A DNA stretch of 64,000 nt from Sphingobacteriales bacterium. GTDB taxonomy: Bacteria; Bacteroidota; Bacteroidia; Chitinophagales; UBA2359. Under the pieces are notes generated by a model. That model was given only the letters and a program-made list of their open reading frames with translations. It searched no databases and had not been told where the DNA came from. The stretch spans positions 14,826 through 78,825 of the forward strand of contig JADKCK010000108.1 in the NCBI GenBank assembly GCA_016718845.1, written 5' to 3'. Below are positions 9,048-18,770 of this stretch, piece by piece. Position 1 is the stretch's first letter; every line of letters starts with the position of its first letter. The translations under genes and the position numbers were made by a program.

Positions 9048-11080
9048 ATGCCAATAAAAACACCTGATGCTGCCAGTAAAAGTTCCTTATCAATAACGGT
9101 TCCCGACCACACCCGCATCGACAATTATTTTGTTGGTTAAAAGAAAACCCGATGTAGTTGCCTATATCGAAGCCGAAAACACATACCGAGCAAACATTAG
9201 CCCAATTAGCATCGCTGCGCGAAAGCCTTTTTACCGAAATAATGAGCCACATTAAACAAACCGACAACTCGGTTGCTTATCTGCGCGACGGTTACTATTA
9301 TTATACACGCACCCACGAGGGTAAATCGTACAAAACCTACTGCCGCAAAAAAGGCAGTTTAGATGATCCCGAAACCGTTATTTTAGATGTAAATGCCCTT
9401 GCCGAAGGACGCAAACAGTTTATGGCAAGTCAGGTGCGGGTTAGCCCTGCCGACATTTTGGGTTATGCCGTTGACCTAACAGGCGGACGGCTAAATACCA
9501 TCTATTTTAAAAATCTACAAACAAACGAGTTATTGCCGATGTGATTGAAAATGTATCGGAATACTGCTTTGCTGACAATGCCCAAACGGATCTATACCAC
9601 CTACGACGATAGCCTGCAGTGCAGGTAGGGTATGCACACCATTAGGCACGCCTCTATTGCCAACGATGTGCTACTGTACGAAGACCTTGACGAGGCGTTT
9701 TTGGGTAGGCATGAGCGGTCACATCTAAACAGTACCTCTATATAGTGTCGGGTAGTAAAATCACCTCCGAGACACACTACCTGCCCGCCAACATAACACC
9801 CCTACCCCAAACGACCTAAAACTTTTCAGGCACGCATACAAGGTTTAGAGTATCTTGTGTTTGATACCGCACAACACTTTTTTTGTTAATTAATCATCAA
9901 AGCAAAATTTTAGGCTGATGAAAACCAATGCCGAAGCCACGCAAATAGAACATTGGACAGAGAGGACATCACTGGAAACGATGTATTGCTCGAAGACCTG
10001 TTGCTGTTCGAGCAATATATGGTGCTGCAAGAACGCCGGAGGGTTTGTTGCATTTAGGGTATTGGTTTTAGATGGTTCGGCAGATTACCAAATTCCGTTC
10101 CGCGACCCACTTACGACCTTCGGGTAGCCGAAAATTTTGATAGCCACACCCATACATTTCGCTATCAGTACAACTCGCTTACAACACCTTTGACGGTGTA
10201 CGAGATTGATTTATCTACCCAAAAACAAACTTTATTAAAACAACAAGAAGTGCCGGGCGGGTTCGACTCTGCCAATTATGTATCCGAGCGGCATTGGGCA
10301 ACTGCCCCCGATGGCACTCGGGTTCCTATTTCGTTGGTACGCCACAAAAGTTTTGCCGTATCGCCCCAAAGCCCTTTGTTGTTGTATGGCTATGGCTCGT
10401 ATGGCATGAGCACCGACCCCTATTTTAGCATTAGCGCCTTACCTTTATTAGACCGCGGCGTAATTTATGCCATTGCACACATACGCGGCGGGCAAGAGTT
10501 GGGCAGACACTGGTACGACAGTGGCAAATTGCTACAAAAAACCAATACTTTTACCGATTTTATTGCTTGTGCCGATCATTTGGTGGCGATTGGCTATACC
10601 TCGCACGATAGGTTGGTGATACGCGGCGGTAGTGCAGGCGGTTTGTTGTTGGGTGCAGTGCTTAATCTTCGCCCCGATGTTTGCAAAGCAGCTTGTTTGT
10701 CGGTGCCTTTTGTTGATGCCCTAAATACTATGCTCGATGATACCTTGCCCCTAACCGTTGGCGAATACGAGGAATGGGGCAACCCCAACGAAAAACAATA
10801 CTACGACCATATATTGTCGTACTCGCCCTACGACAATATCCAAGCCAAAGACTATCCAAATGTGTTGGTGCTAACGGGTTTTCACGATACCAATGTGTCG
10901 TATTGGGAGCCTGCCAAATGGGTGGCTAAACTACGCGAACACAAAACCGACAACAACCTTTTGTTGCTCAAAACTAATATGGTGGCGGGTCATTCGGGGG
11001 CATCGGGGCGCTACGATGCCATACGCGAAACAGCCTACGAATACGCTTTTATGTTAGCCATTTTAGGGCTAAATAGTTAA
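9048..11080 (+). CDS. ptrB: Oligopeptidase B (S9A prolyl oligopeptidase family), frameshifted
   Basis: This serine peptidase cleaves small peptides after basic residues. At about 677 residues it has the usual length for the family. The N-terminal propeller starts MPIKTPDAASK and includes DNYFWLKENPDVVAYIEAEN and AYLRDGYYYYTRTHEGK. The C-terminal alpha/beta-hydrolase domain is intact from 10190: LLLYGYGSYGMSTDP, IAHIRGGQELGRHWYDSGK, nucleophile Ser in RGGSAGGLL, acid Asp in LTGFHDTNVSYWEP, and His in AGHSGASGRY. The propeller half is broken at about 9135-9165, 9540, 9600-9710, 9860-10010 and 10100-10150, whereas the catalytic half has no lesion over 890 bases. A TACCTTTA box at 9015-9022 may be the promoter. 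It is probably cytoplasmic, since no signal peptide is visible. Confidence 0.9.
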
Positions 11081-11082
11081 AC

Positions 11083-11118
11083 AAAAAGGTGCAACAGGAT
11101 TTTCTGCTGCACCTTTTT
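11083..11118. terminator. Bidirectional terminator
   Basis: AAAAAGGTGCA pairs with TGCACCTTTTT, with inner CAG/CTG pairing. It lies between the converging ends of ptrB and the first GldM-like gene and has A- and T-runs suited to both strands. Confidence 0.85.
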
Positions 11119-11142
11119 TATTGTTGTTGCTTGTGGTTTGTG

Positions 11143-11990
11143 TTATCGGCAAGGTTTTACTACGGTGTAACGTTGGGTAAAGGGGTAGGTTGTTTTTTTC
11201 GCCAAAGCCAGTCAAATGGGTTATTGTTCCCTTCATTATATGCTCGCCAACTTTGTCGCACGGACGGGTAATGCGTGCAAGTCCGTCCATACCACCAAAT
11301 ATTTTTTTGTCATCAACGGCAACAACAAAGCTTGGATTATTACACAAAAAGCCAATACTCAACTTGAGTGTATCGCCTTGGTGTAAAGTAGTTGCGTTAG
11401 GCATTAAAATTGGTTCTCTAAAAACGCCAAGTCAATATATCACCTAATCGGCTAAACCAATAATCTACCAAAGTAGTTTCCAGCACTTTTATTTGCAATT
11501 GCTGCAATTTACTGTACAGCAGTTTTACATTTTGGGGCATTTTGTTGGATACAGCAGTGTTGTTTAGTGTGTTATCGGTTAAGGTGTGCAAAAAAGGCAT
11601 TGTTTCGGTTATAGCTGGTATGCTTACTTTTTCTACTTTTGCAAACATTTGTTGATACAATTGCTTTAATTGTTGTGGCGTGCTGACTTGATTTTGGTGT
11701 TGAGTAAGATAATCTTCGGCTAATTTTCGGATATTTTGAGCTGAATCAAATTTATTTCCACCACGGTTTTCTTTTTTTACTTTTGCTTCAAATGCCCCTA
11801 GTGTGTTATTTATCTGTTCTTCGGTTAGTGTTTTTTGCATCTCCAAACTCTCTTCCATTTCTTTTAATAATGGTTCATAATCGGAGGCTAAATAAAGGGT
11901 GTGGGTGTATCGCCCAACTAATATAGTAAGTGCAGCACCAAGTAAAATGCCCAAACAAAATAGGGCTATCAAACGGTTGTTAGTTTGCAT
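11143..11990 (-). CDS. GldM-like membrane-anchored protein, copy 1 (frameshifted)
   Basis: About 282 residues. A single N-terminal membrane helix (LIALFCLGILLGAALTILVG) is followed by a long helical region and then a beta domain with LHQGDTLKLSIGFLCNN and YPFTQRYTVVKP. This layout, one anchor helix, helical periplasmic domain, then an NYVLxGDxF-like beta domain ending in YPFxxxYxVxKP, resembles the first two periplasmic domains of the gliding/type IX secretion protein GldM. The later GldM domains are absent. Two frame changes lie at about 11405-11418 and 11185. It is the downstream member of a tandem pair; first and last parts are almost identical to the copy at 12073-12906 while the middle differs. 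The GldM assignment rests on motif layout, not on a search. Confidence 0.55.
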
Positions 11991-12011
11991 AAAATAGTGT
12001 TTATTAAAAAA

Positions 12012-12042
12012 CGCCTAAACAAGCTTTTTTGTTGTTTAGGCG
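12012..12042 (-). promoter_or_regulatory. Hairpin between the GldM-like twins
   Basis: CGCCTAAAC and GTTTAGGCG form a 9-bp stem with flanking A/T runs. A matching hairpin occurs before the other twin (12928-12957). It can serve as terminator of the upstream twin and lies in the leader of this one. Confidence 0.6.
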
Positions 12043-12072
12043 CTAATTTATTGAAAGATGAATTGTTATTTG

Positions 12073-12906
12073 TTATCGGCAAGGTTTTACTACGGTGTAA
12101 CGTTGGGTAAAGGGGTAGGTTCTTTTTAAACTGTCTTCGCCCATAACTACTAAAGAACCAGTTATTTGCTGCTCACCTATTTTGTTACACTCTTTTTGCA
12201 CATAAACAAGATCACCACCATTTTCCTCTACTTGCTTATCATCAACAAATAGTTGTACATTGTTAAGAGAAGTAGTGTGGCATACAAGACCTACTTTTAA
12301 TTCAAATTTATCTCCTTGTACTAAATACGTGCTATTAGGTAGTAGTATAACATCTGTTGAACATACTATTAGGTCTTTACCAAAGCGTTCGTACAATATG
12401 TCTACTATTTTTTTTTCGAGCATCACCATATTTAATTGTTGCAATTGTGTATTTAGTTGCTGCATAAACGGCGAAACACTATTAATTTTTATAGGTTGTC
12501 GTTTTTCAATGATGGACTTGTGTTGCTGTTTATTAAACGACATGGTATCTATACTCATCAATAATTGGTTTTGTAGAGTTTGTACTTGTTCAAACAAAAC
12601 AGGTGTTTTTTTTGCTTGTTCGAGATAATCAACTACTTTTTTTTGTACAGATTGAGCAGGTAATAACAGAAATTTCCCTCTGACTTCTTTTTTCACCCTT
12701 TTATTAAATTCAGTCATCTCTTCGTCAATGTTTAACTGCATGATGGGTATTGCCATCTCCAAACTCTCTCCCATTTCTTTTAATAATGGTTCATAATCGG
12801 AGGCTAAATAAAGGGTGTGGGTGTATCGCCCAACTAATATAGTAAGTGCAGCACCAAGCAAAACGCCCAAACAAAATAGGGCTATCAAACGGTTGTTAGT
12901 TTGCAT
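12073..12906 (-). CDS. GldM-like membrane-anchored protein, copy 2
   Basis: An intact 277-residue frame starting MQTNNRLIALFCLG. It has the same N-terminal membrane helix and ASDYEPLLKEM helix start as copy 1. The middle is different in sequence (VQKKVVDYLEQAKKTPVLFEQ and so on) and rich in Gln and Lys, as in periplasmic coiled helices. The C-terminal beta domain reads ILLPNSTYLVQGDKFELKVG and YPFTQRYTVVKPCR. In GldM the equivalent stretch has the form NYVLAGDxF then YPFxxxYxVxKP. It could form a dimeric periplasmic rod or interact with the real GldM as a decoy or accessory. No other gliding or type IX genes are beside it. Confidence 0.6.
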   Translation of the reverse strand: MQTNNRLIALFCLGVLLGAALTILVGRYTHTLYLASDYEPLLKEMGESLEMAIPIMQLNIDEEMTEFNKRVKKEVRGKFLLLPAQSVQKKVVDYLEQAKKTPVLFEQVQTLQNQLLMSIDTMSFNKQQHKSIIEKRQPIKINSVSPFMQQLNTQLQQLNMVMLEKKIVDILYERFGKDLIVCSTDVILLPNSTYLVQGDKFELKVGLVCHTTSLNNVQLFVDDKQVEENGGDLVYVQKECNKIGEQQITGSLVVMGEDSLKRTYPFTQRYTVVKPCR

Positions 12907-12927
12907 AAAATAATGTTTATTAAAAAA

Positions 12928-12957
12928 CGCCTAAACAAGCTTTTTGTTGTTTAGACG
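12928..12957 (-). promoter_or_regulatory. Hairpin upstream of GldM-like copy 2
   Basis: CGCCTAAAC pairs with GTTTAGACG, with one mismatch relative to the hairpin at 12012-12042. It belongs to the duplicated unit, so the duplication covers leader and gene. Confidence 0.55.
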
Positions 12958-13040
12958 CTTAAAAAATGAAGTTGGGCATTTCGCGTTTCGGCTACGCTCA
13001 AGACCAGTACAGGCGGTCACTGAGCGAACTAAGTGAAAAA

Positions 13041-14215
13041 TTACGGATTAGTTTGGTTTACGCTAACCGCACCTTCTCCCGAATTATCCCATTGTACGGT
13101 AATACTTGCGGTGCCTTGCCCGCTGGTGATAGTTCCGCTAGTGACTGTCCAGTTGTATTGTGTGCCGTTTGCGCCGGGGTTAGATACGGTATAAACGCCT
13201 ATGCCATTGGCGCAAGTGCTACCGCTTTGGCTAATATTGGGCGATGGAATGGCAGCTTGTGTTACGGTTATGCTGGTGTTAGCCGTACAACCATTGTTAT
13301 CGGTGACAGTAAGGGTATAATTGCCCGCTGTACTCACTGTTATAGCTGATGCGTTTGAGCCATTACTCCACAAATAGGTTCCGTTGCCGCTGGCAGTAAG
13401 CGTGGTGTTGCCGCCTGCACAAAACGAGTTAGCTCCCGAAATGTTAGCTGTGGGGTTGGGCGATACAGTAAGGCTGGTACTTGCTGTACCTGTGCAGCCA
13501 TTGGCATCGGTGGCGGTAACGGTGTAGATACCTGCAGTGCTGGCGGTAGTAGTTGGGCTTCCGCTGCCGTTGCTCCAAATGTAGCTGTTGCCATTATTAG
13601 CTATAAAAGTGGTGCTTTGTCCGCTACAAATGTTGTTGTTGCCCGTAATGTTAACCGCAAGAGGTGGGCAAGTATTTTCGGGTGTTAAGGTTAGCGTTCG
13701 GGTTTGGGTTTTGTCGCCACTTGCGCTGTTATTGTTGTTGGCAGATAAGGTAGCTAAGTAAAATGTTAGGTTGCCTACATCGGTGGCGGGGGCTGTCCAG
13801 TTAAATGTCCAGGTACCGCTGCTGCTTACCGCATTTTGTTTTAAAAAAGCAATACTATTGCCCGAAACAGTGCCGTTGGCAATTTCGGTGCCTGCTATTG
13901 CGACAAAAGTACCTGCATTTGCACCACCTGTAACCCGTGCGCAAGCTATCTCGAAGCCATACCGTAACCCGCCTGTGGCAGATACCGTAATGCTGTAAGT
14001 TTGCCCGGGTGTATAATTTGTGGGATTTCCGGCTATGGTAAGGGTATTGGTAGCGCCTGCGTTTGCGGCATGGCAACCAGGGTGCAGGTAGGTTGCGTAC
14101 CATACAAACCACAACGGTTGTTAGGTGGTCCATCGGGGTAAGTAACAGCCGTATTGTTGTAGGCTAATACGCTAAAAATGGCTAAAAAAGTAGCTGTAAG
14201 ATAAGATAGTTTCAT
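13041..14215 (-). CDS. Secreted Reeler/choice-of-anchor V protein with PKD/Ig-like repeats, frameshifted
   Basis: A signal peptide (MKLSYLTATFLAIFSVLAYNN) leads into a domain with YPDGPPNNRCGLYGTQPTC and a Cys-His motif (GCHAANAGA), then LTIAGNPTNYTPGQTYSITV. This is the Reeler or choice-of-anchor V pattern common in Bacteroidota, sometimes heme-linked through CxxCH-like residues. Ig-like/PKD-like modules follow: CSGQSTTFIANNGNSYIWSNG and CAGGNTTLTASGNGTYLWSNG, and a last PKD-like domain with YNWTVTSGTITSGQGT ending VNQTNP. Frame changes near 14050-14110 split the signal peptide from the rest. It is likely exported and surface-bound. It has no typical type IX C-terminal domain; the last domain ends exactly like that of the protein at 18771-20543. 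Confidence 0.75.
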
Positions 14216-14405
14216 GTGTTTTACGATTTTAGATATTTGCTTGTTGGTAAAAAATTTTGTAAAAATTGTTGTTCCTCACCCGTATGTTTTTATCTTGCCC
14301 AAATGCTCGCCCGCTTACCTAACTTTTGACATTGCCCCTAAGGGAGTTGGAAATACGCTGTATCTACATTAAATCTTCATTTCATCGAACTTCGAAACTC
14401 AAAAT

Positions 14406-15794
14406 ATGCAAATCAATCAATCAAGTTTGGCTCTTATCGAGCAGTTTGCCGAGCAATGGCAACAACATTGGGGTATGTTTACGCCCGATGCAAGTTTAGC
14501 TGTATCGCCCGATGTGTTTGAAAAAGCATGGGCAACTTATACGCAGCGTTTAATGGGCAATTATCCGTTTCATCATCCGCGCTATGCGGGGCAGATGCTA
14601 AAACCGCCGCACCCCGTAGCTATGTTGGGTTATATGGCAGCTATGTTCATCAACCCCAATAATCATGCCTTAGATGGCGGACCGCCCACCAGCGAAATGG
14701 AAAAAGAAGTGATTAAACAACTAACCGCCATGTTTAATTTGCCCCATAACACACTTGGGCATTTAACAAGCAGCGGTACTATTGCCAATTTAGAGGCACT
14801 TTGGGTTGCCAACAAGCTACATCCAAACAAAAAAATTGCTTTTAGCGCCGATGCCCATTACACACACGAGCGCATTTGCAGTGTGTTGGGCATCGAAACT
14901 ATAAAAATACCCACTAACAACAATGGCACTATAGATACCAATGTTTTGGCAGATTTGTTGCAAACCGACACCATTGGCACGGTAGTAGCAACCGCAGGCA
15001 CAACGGGTTTGGGTATGGTTGATGCTATCAACGAGTTATTAACCCTACAAAAAACTTACCCTTTTAGGATACATGTAGATGCCGCTTATGGTGGCTTTTT
15101 TAGGTTATTGGCAGATGATGAACAATATTTAGGGGTGGCGGCACAATCGTTTAGGGCTATTGCACACTGCAACTCGGTGGTCATAGACCCACATAAACAT
15201 GGTTTGCAGCCCTATGGTTGTGGTTGTGTGTTGTTCTCCGACCCCAATGTAGGGCGTTTTTATCAGCACGATTCACCTTATACCTATTTTACCTCCAACG
15301 AACTACATTTGGGCGAGATAAGTTTAGAGTGTTCGCGGGCAGGCGCAGCAGCAGGTGCTTTGTGGCTTACCTTGCAATGTATACCTTTAAAAGCAGATAC
15401 TGGTTTGGGGGCAGTACTAAAGCAATGTATTACGGCTGCACAAAATTGGGCTAAGCTACTCGATAACAATTCAAATTGGCAATTGTTCATCGAGCCACAA
15501 TTAGATATTATTGCCTATTTTCCGAAAGCAAAAAGCACCGCCGAGGTTGACGAACTAAGTTACCAAATTTTTGATACTGCCATGAATGCCTCGCCAACCG
15601 AATCTGTTTTTGTGAGTTTGTACAATGTTGATGCCACTATTTTGGCACAAAAATTTGGCATTGAGGCAAACACTAAGCGTTGTAGAATATTGCGCAGCGC
15701 CTTGCTAAAACCCGAACATGCCCAATATGTACCCTACTTACACCAACAACTAAGCCATATTTTGCACAAACTACAAAATAATTATGGTCGTTGA
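14406..15794 (+). CDS. Group II PLP-dependent amino acid decarboxylase
   Basis: An intact 462-residue member of the pyridoxal-dependent decarboxylase family (glutamate, tyrosine, aromatic or 2,4-diaminobutyrate type). The cofactor Lys lies in VIDPHKHGLQPYGCG. The Asp that contacts the pyridine nitrogen is in IHVDAAYGG, and the substrate/phosphate loop in LTSSGTIANLEAL. The head PHHPRYAGQMLKPPHP is typical of the shorter bacterial enzymes. It would act in the cytoplasm to release carbon dioxide from an amino acid. The specific substrate cannot be read from sequence alone. It has a terminator of its own and no obvious operon partner. Confidence 0.85.
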   Translation: MQINQSSLALIEQFAEQWQQHWGMFTPDASLAVSPDVFEKAWATYTQRLMGNYPFHHPRYAGQMLKPPHPVAMLGYMAAMFINPNNHALDGGPPTSEMEKEVIKQLTAMFNLPHNTLGHLTSSGTIANLEALWVANKLHPNKKIAFSADAHYTHERICSVLGIETIKIPTNNNGTIDTNVLADLLQTDTIGTVVATAGTTGLGMVDAINELLTLQKTYPFRIHVDAAYGGFFRLLADDEQYLGVAAQSFRAIAHCNSVVIDPHKHGLQPYGCGCVLFSDPNVGRFYQHDSPYTYFTSNELHLGEISLECSRAGAAAGALWLTLQCIPLKADTGLGAVLKQCITAAQNWAKLLDNNSNWQLFIEPQLDIIAYFPKAKSTAEVDELSYQIFDTAMNASPTESVFVSLYNVDATILAQKFGIEANTKRCRILRSALLKPEHAQYVPYLHQQLSHILHKLQNNYGR

Positions 15795-15831
15795 GCGTAG
15801 TCGAAACGACTGTTCATCACCACAAGCAATC

Positions 15832-15868
15832 AAAACGCCCACTCAAAAGAATATTGAGCGGGCGTTTT
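15832..15868 (+). terminator. Rho-independent terminator
   Basis: AAAACGCCCACTCAA pairs with TTGAGCGGGCGTTTT (one bulge). It lies between converging genes and can serve both. Confidence 0.85.
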
Positions 15869-15875
15869 GTTTATT

Positions 15876-16202
15876 TTATGGGGCAACATTGGTTTGTTGA
15901 TAAATGGCGTATAACGAAACATCAACCCCAATAGATTGCAATGTAACAAATTCTTGCGGTGGGGCGTATGCAAAAAACTGCCAAAGATGGTGTTCGGAGG
16001 GGCGATAAAATGTTTCGACTAATTGGCGTTCGGTCGAAATTAGTACATACTCGCATAAAGAGGGCAATGTACGATATTTTCGGAACTTCTCTCCCCTATC
16101 ATACGCTTCGGTAGATTTTGATAATACTTCTACAATTAGGATAGGGTTAATCAATGCTGTTTCTGTGTTGTTAAAAAAAACAGGTTTTTGACAAACAACC
16201 AT
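15876..16202 (-). pseudogene. Uma2-family endonuclease, N-terminally truncated
   Basis: The 108 residues MVVCQKPVFF, NPILIVEVLSKSTEAYDRGEK and YRTLPSLCEYVLIS match the C-terminal half of Uma2 (DUF820) PD-(D/E)XK proteins, usually about 190 residues. The Glu of IVEVLS and the downstream strand are kept. The N-terminal helix and the first catalytic part are missing: a TGA lies four codons before the first Met, and the neighbouring lipoprotein gene stops only 27 bases upstream. It is most likely a 3' remnant. Confidence 0.75.
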
Positions 16203-16228
16203 TGCATCTATGGTTCATGATAGTATCT

Positions 16229-16759
16229 TTATTGATGGGTACTAAGCACCTTGCCTGTTTTGTCGATATAATCCCAAGTATCGCTTATCCAAAGGCTGTG
16301 TTCGCCTTCGGGTTTTATGGTGCAGTTGTTACTAACTTTAGCCTTACCACCCTCGAATGGATAGGCGCAAGTAAATTGTGGTTGGATAACAATTTTACCT
16401 GTTAGGGCATCTGCAAAGCCAATTTTGTTGTTTTGCACTATCCTAAAAAGTCCTTCGGCGGGGTAGTCGGGTCCGTTATCGAACAAAAACACCTCGTACA
16501 ATATTTTTTCTTGCCTATCTATTGCCATTATATTTTCGTTGGTAGCTACTATGGCATAATTTCTAAAAGTGTCGGTAAAGCAAGCCAAATATTTGTTGAA
16601 CGGTATGATGGTGTCGCCTTGTGGGTTAAGATAACCGCAGGCTTGGTCGTCAACGTTATTAGCTACCACTAAATAATCGGTTTGGTTATTTTGGGTGTTT
16701 GATGAACAACCAAGGAATACTAAAAACAGGATAGCCGTAACGAGCAAGGTAACTCTCAT
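16229..16759 (-). CDS. WG-repeat lipoprotein
   Basis: The start MRVTLLVTAILFLVFLGC gives a lipoprotein signal with the lipobox FLGC, so Cys18 would be acylated; an upstream in-frame start exists but adds a Gln/Asn-rich stretch in front of the signal. The mature part contains WG (KWG)-type beta repeats: ACGYLNPQGDTIIPFNKY, IGFADALTGKIVIQPQF and DYIDKTGKVLSTHQ. Such repeats form a propeller-like or beta-solenoid surface module of unknown role in Bacteroidota. About 176 residues. It ends 27 bases before the Uma2 remnant. Confidence 0.7.
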   Translation of the reverse strand: MRVTLLVTAILFLVFLGCSSNTQNNQTDYLVVANNVDDQACGYLNPQGDTIIPFNKYLACFTDTFRNYAIVATNENIMAIDRQEKILYEVFLFDNGPDYPAEGLFRIVQNNKIGFADALTGKIVIQPQFTCAYPFEGGKAKVSNNCTIKPEGEHSLWISDTWDYIDKTGKVLSTHQ

Positions 16760-16837
16760 GGTATTTTTTGTTTGTTGATTGCTAATTTGCGTTTGGTTAT
16801 TGGTCGGTTGTTGGTAGAGAAAGCGGATAAAACCCAT

Positions 16838-16915
16838 ATCGCACCCCTAACGGGGCCCCTAACGGGGCTTAAAATGCACCTACCCATATCGCACCCCTAC
16901 GGGATTTGAATTTTA
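16838..16915. repeat. Short direct repeats CATATCGCACCCCTA and CCCTAACGGGG
   Basis: CCCATATCGCACCCCTA occurs twice (16835-16851 and 16883-16899), and CCCCTAACGGGG occurs as a double unit between. Each CCCCTA-ACGGGG word is self-complementary. Probably a small dispersed palindromic repeat. Confidence 0.5.
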
Positions 16916-16960
16916 GGTTAGTTGTGTAGATAGTCTAAAGCCCGAAGCCAACAGCCTCCC

Positions 16961-18235
16961 CTACGTTTTACGTTTTTTCTTTTTAGCTGCCGGAAACAAT
17001 ACGTTGTTGAGGATAAGCCTATAACCGGGCGAGTTGGGATGCAGTTCGAGTTTTGTTTCGGGGTCGCCTACCATGTGTTGGTAATCTTCGGGGTCGTGAC
17101 CACCATAGAATGTCCAAAACCCTTCGCCAAACTCACCGTGTATGTATCGGGTTTCGTCGGCAGATTTATTTTCGCCCAATATTAGCACATTGGATTTTAT
17201 AAACTTTTTACGGAAGGCGGTTGATTGCCCCATAAAGCCTTTTACGATATGGGTATGGTCTTGGGTTAGCATCGAGGGTACGGGGTCCCATTTTGCCGAA
17301 AAATCGAAGAGGGTAAAATAGTCGGCATCTTTGGGTACAACGCGGGGTGTAGGCACGTCTATGTTCGAAAATTCGTAGACCATGGGGTTCATTTCTAGTT
17401 GATAACCCTCAAAGGCAAAGCCATTGTCGTAGTTTAGTTTTTGGTTGGCATTGGCATCTGCTCCATCGCCGTCAAACATTGAGGCGCAAATGTCTATGCC
17501 TTCGGAGGCTAATGCAATATCGTAGGTATCGGTTGCCGAACACATGGCAAACATAAATCCGCCGCCGGCTACGTATTGTTTTATTTTTTTAGCTACGGCT
17601 AGTTTCATCTGCGATACTTTGTTAAAGCCCAATTGTTTGGATTTGTTTTCTTCGTAGTTTTGTTGAGCAACGTACCAAGGCTGCCCACGATACGATGAGT
17701 AAAAGCGTCCGTATTGTCCGGTAAAATCTTCGTGGTGTAGGTGTAGCCAGTCGTATTTTACCAATACATTGTCTAGTACTTCTTCGTCGTATACTTTATC
17801 GAAGGGTATTTCGGCGTATTCTAATACCATGGTAACGGCATCGTCCCAAGGTAGGCTAGGGTGCGATGGTTTGTTTGATGGGGTATATACGGCAATTTTG
17901 GGTACTTTTTCGAGTTTTACCACGTCCATATTGGCGGTAGGTTCGGCAATTTCGGACAAGATGCCGGTATATTTGGCATCGGGTAGTATTTCGTAGCTTA
18001 CGCCGCGTATTTTACATTCGGCTTCTATGGCGGCAACGTAGGGTAGTGCAAAGCTTCCGTCCTCGTAGTTTAGTAGCCAGTCAACGGTGGCTCCGCCTTG
18101 TAGGGCGCGATAAGCCACGCCGTAGGCTTTTAGGTGGTCTTTTTGTTGGGGGTTCATGTAAATTAAAATGTAGGCGGCTTGTGCTTGATAGGCAAGCAGC
18201 CAACAACTTAATAGCACTAAAAATTGTCGTTTCAT
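16961..18235 (-). CDS. Conserved Bacteroidota secreted protein, often named asparagine synthetase B
   Basis: The start MKRQFLVLLSCWLLAYQAQA gives a clear signal peptide, preferred to an upstream Met. The 424-residue product has stretches I recognise from a conserved Bacteroidota family: YILIYMNPQQKDHLKAYGVA, YDWLHLHHEDFTGQYGRFY, GGGFMFAMCSATDTYDIALA, FTLFDFSAKWDPVPSML, FYGGHDPEDYQHMVGDPETK and SPGYRLILNNVLFPAAKKKK. Database entries often call it asparagine synthetase B, but it has no glutaminase or synthetase domain that I can see. The fold recalls a class I glutamine-amidotransferase-like or ThuA-like protein. Function unknown, periplasmic or secreted. Confidence 0.75.
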   Translation of the reverse strand: MKRQFLVLLSCWLLAYQAQAAYILIYMNPQQKDHLKAYGVAYRALQGGATVDWLLNYEDGSFALPYVAAIEAECKIRGVSYEILPDAKYTGILSEIAEPTANMDVVKLEKVPKIAVYTPSNKPSHPSLPWDDAVTMVLEYAEIPFDKVYDEEVLDNVLVKYDWLHLHHEDFTGQYGRFYSSYRGQPWYVAQQNYEENKSKQLGFNKVSQMKLAVAKKIKQYVAGGGFMFAMCSATDTYDIALASEGIDICASMFDGDGADANANQKLNYDNGFAFEGYQLEMNPMVYEFSNIDVPTPRVVPKDADYFTLFDFSAKWDPVPSMLTQDHTHIVKGFMGQSTAFRKKFIKSNVLILGENKSADETRYIHGEFGEGFWTFYGGHDPEDYQHMVGDPETKLELHPNSPGYRLILNNVLFPAAKKKKRKT

Positions 18236-18592
18236 TTTATGCAGGTTGCTTTTTTTGTTTTTGGGTGATGCAAAATTTGCCAAACGGGTTTTTGTAGTGT
18301 TCGATACTTTTTTTTGACTTAAGTTTAACGCTAAAGGCACGCAAAACGTTTATGTAGGGTGTTATTTTAATGGTTTTTAACGATTGGGCAGGCTACCCAT
18401 GTTATATTCCTGACGGAGCGGGAAATACGAGCATTTACATGGCTACTATCTGCACGGTAGTGCAGCGCAAACTTAGCATTTTGTGGGCAGACAAAAGGTG
18501 CCATCAGCACCGAACATGGAACTGCGCGAAGCAAATTGCATTTGTATTTCGGGTGTTTTTAGGTATTTTTGTGTAAAAGCACAAATGCTTAC
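18236..18592. other. Intergenic, no gene seen
   Basis: Apart from the start region of the minus-strand gene, nothing definite is present. A 68-codon frame at 18370-18576 has no ribosome site, no family resemblance and a Cys/Trp-rich composition typical of chance frames. Confidence 0.5.
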
Positions 18593-18595
18593 TTA

Positions 18596-18770
18596 GTAGT
18601 CATTCTATTTAATATTGTCGGGTGAATTGAGCAGCCAACTACTACTTTAATGCCAACATCAAACTACCAACATTGTCCGTGTTTGGTGGGTTAGCCCCCC
18701 TCCAACTCCCCCCACGGGGGGAGAGCTATCAGTTTTATTTGCACCCGACAGTATTAAGTTGAGCAACTAC
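18596..18770 (+). mobile_element. 175-bp MITE, copy 1
   Basis: The ends are inverted repeats: GTAGTCATTCTATTTAATAT then TGTCGGGT on the left, and the complement of GTAGTTGCTCAACTTAATAC then TGTCGGGT on the right. The element is flanked on both sides by TTA (18593-18595 and 18771-18773). The interior holds CTCCAACTCCCCCCACGGGG. A second copy with exactly the same length lies at 56052-56226 in the opposite orientation. It has no coding capacity. The 3-bp TNA duplication and short terminal repeats fit a non-autonomous element moved by an IS5-group (PIF/Harbinger-like) transposase, which is inference. Confidence 0.85.

Noticed and set aside
18370..18576. Small gene before the MITE
   Set aside because: No promoter, ribosome site or recognisable sequence; Cys/Trp/His-rich composition looks like chance.
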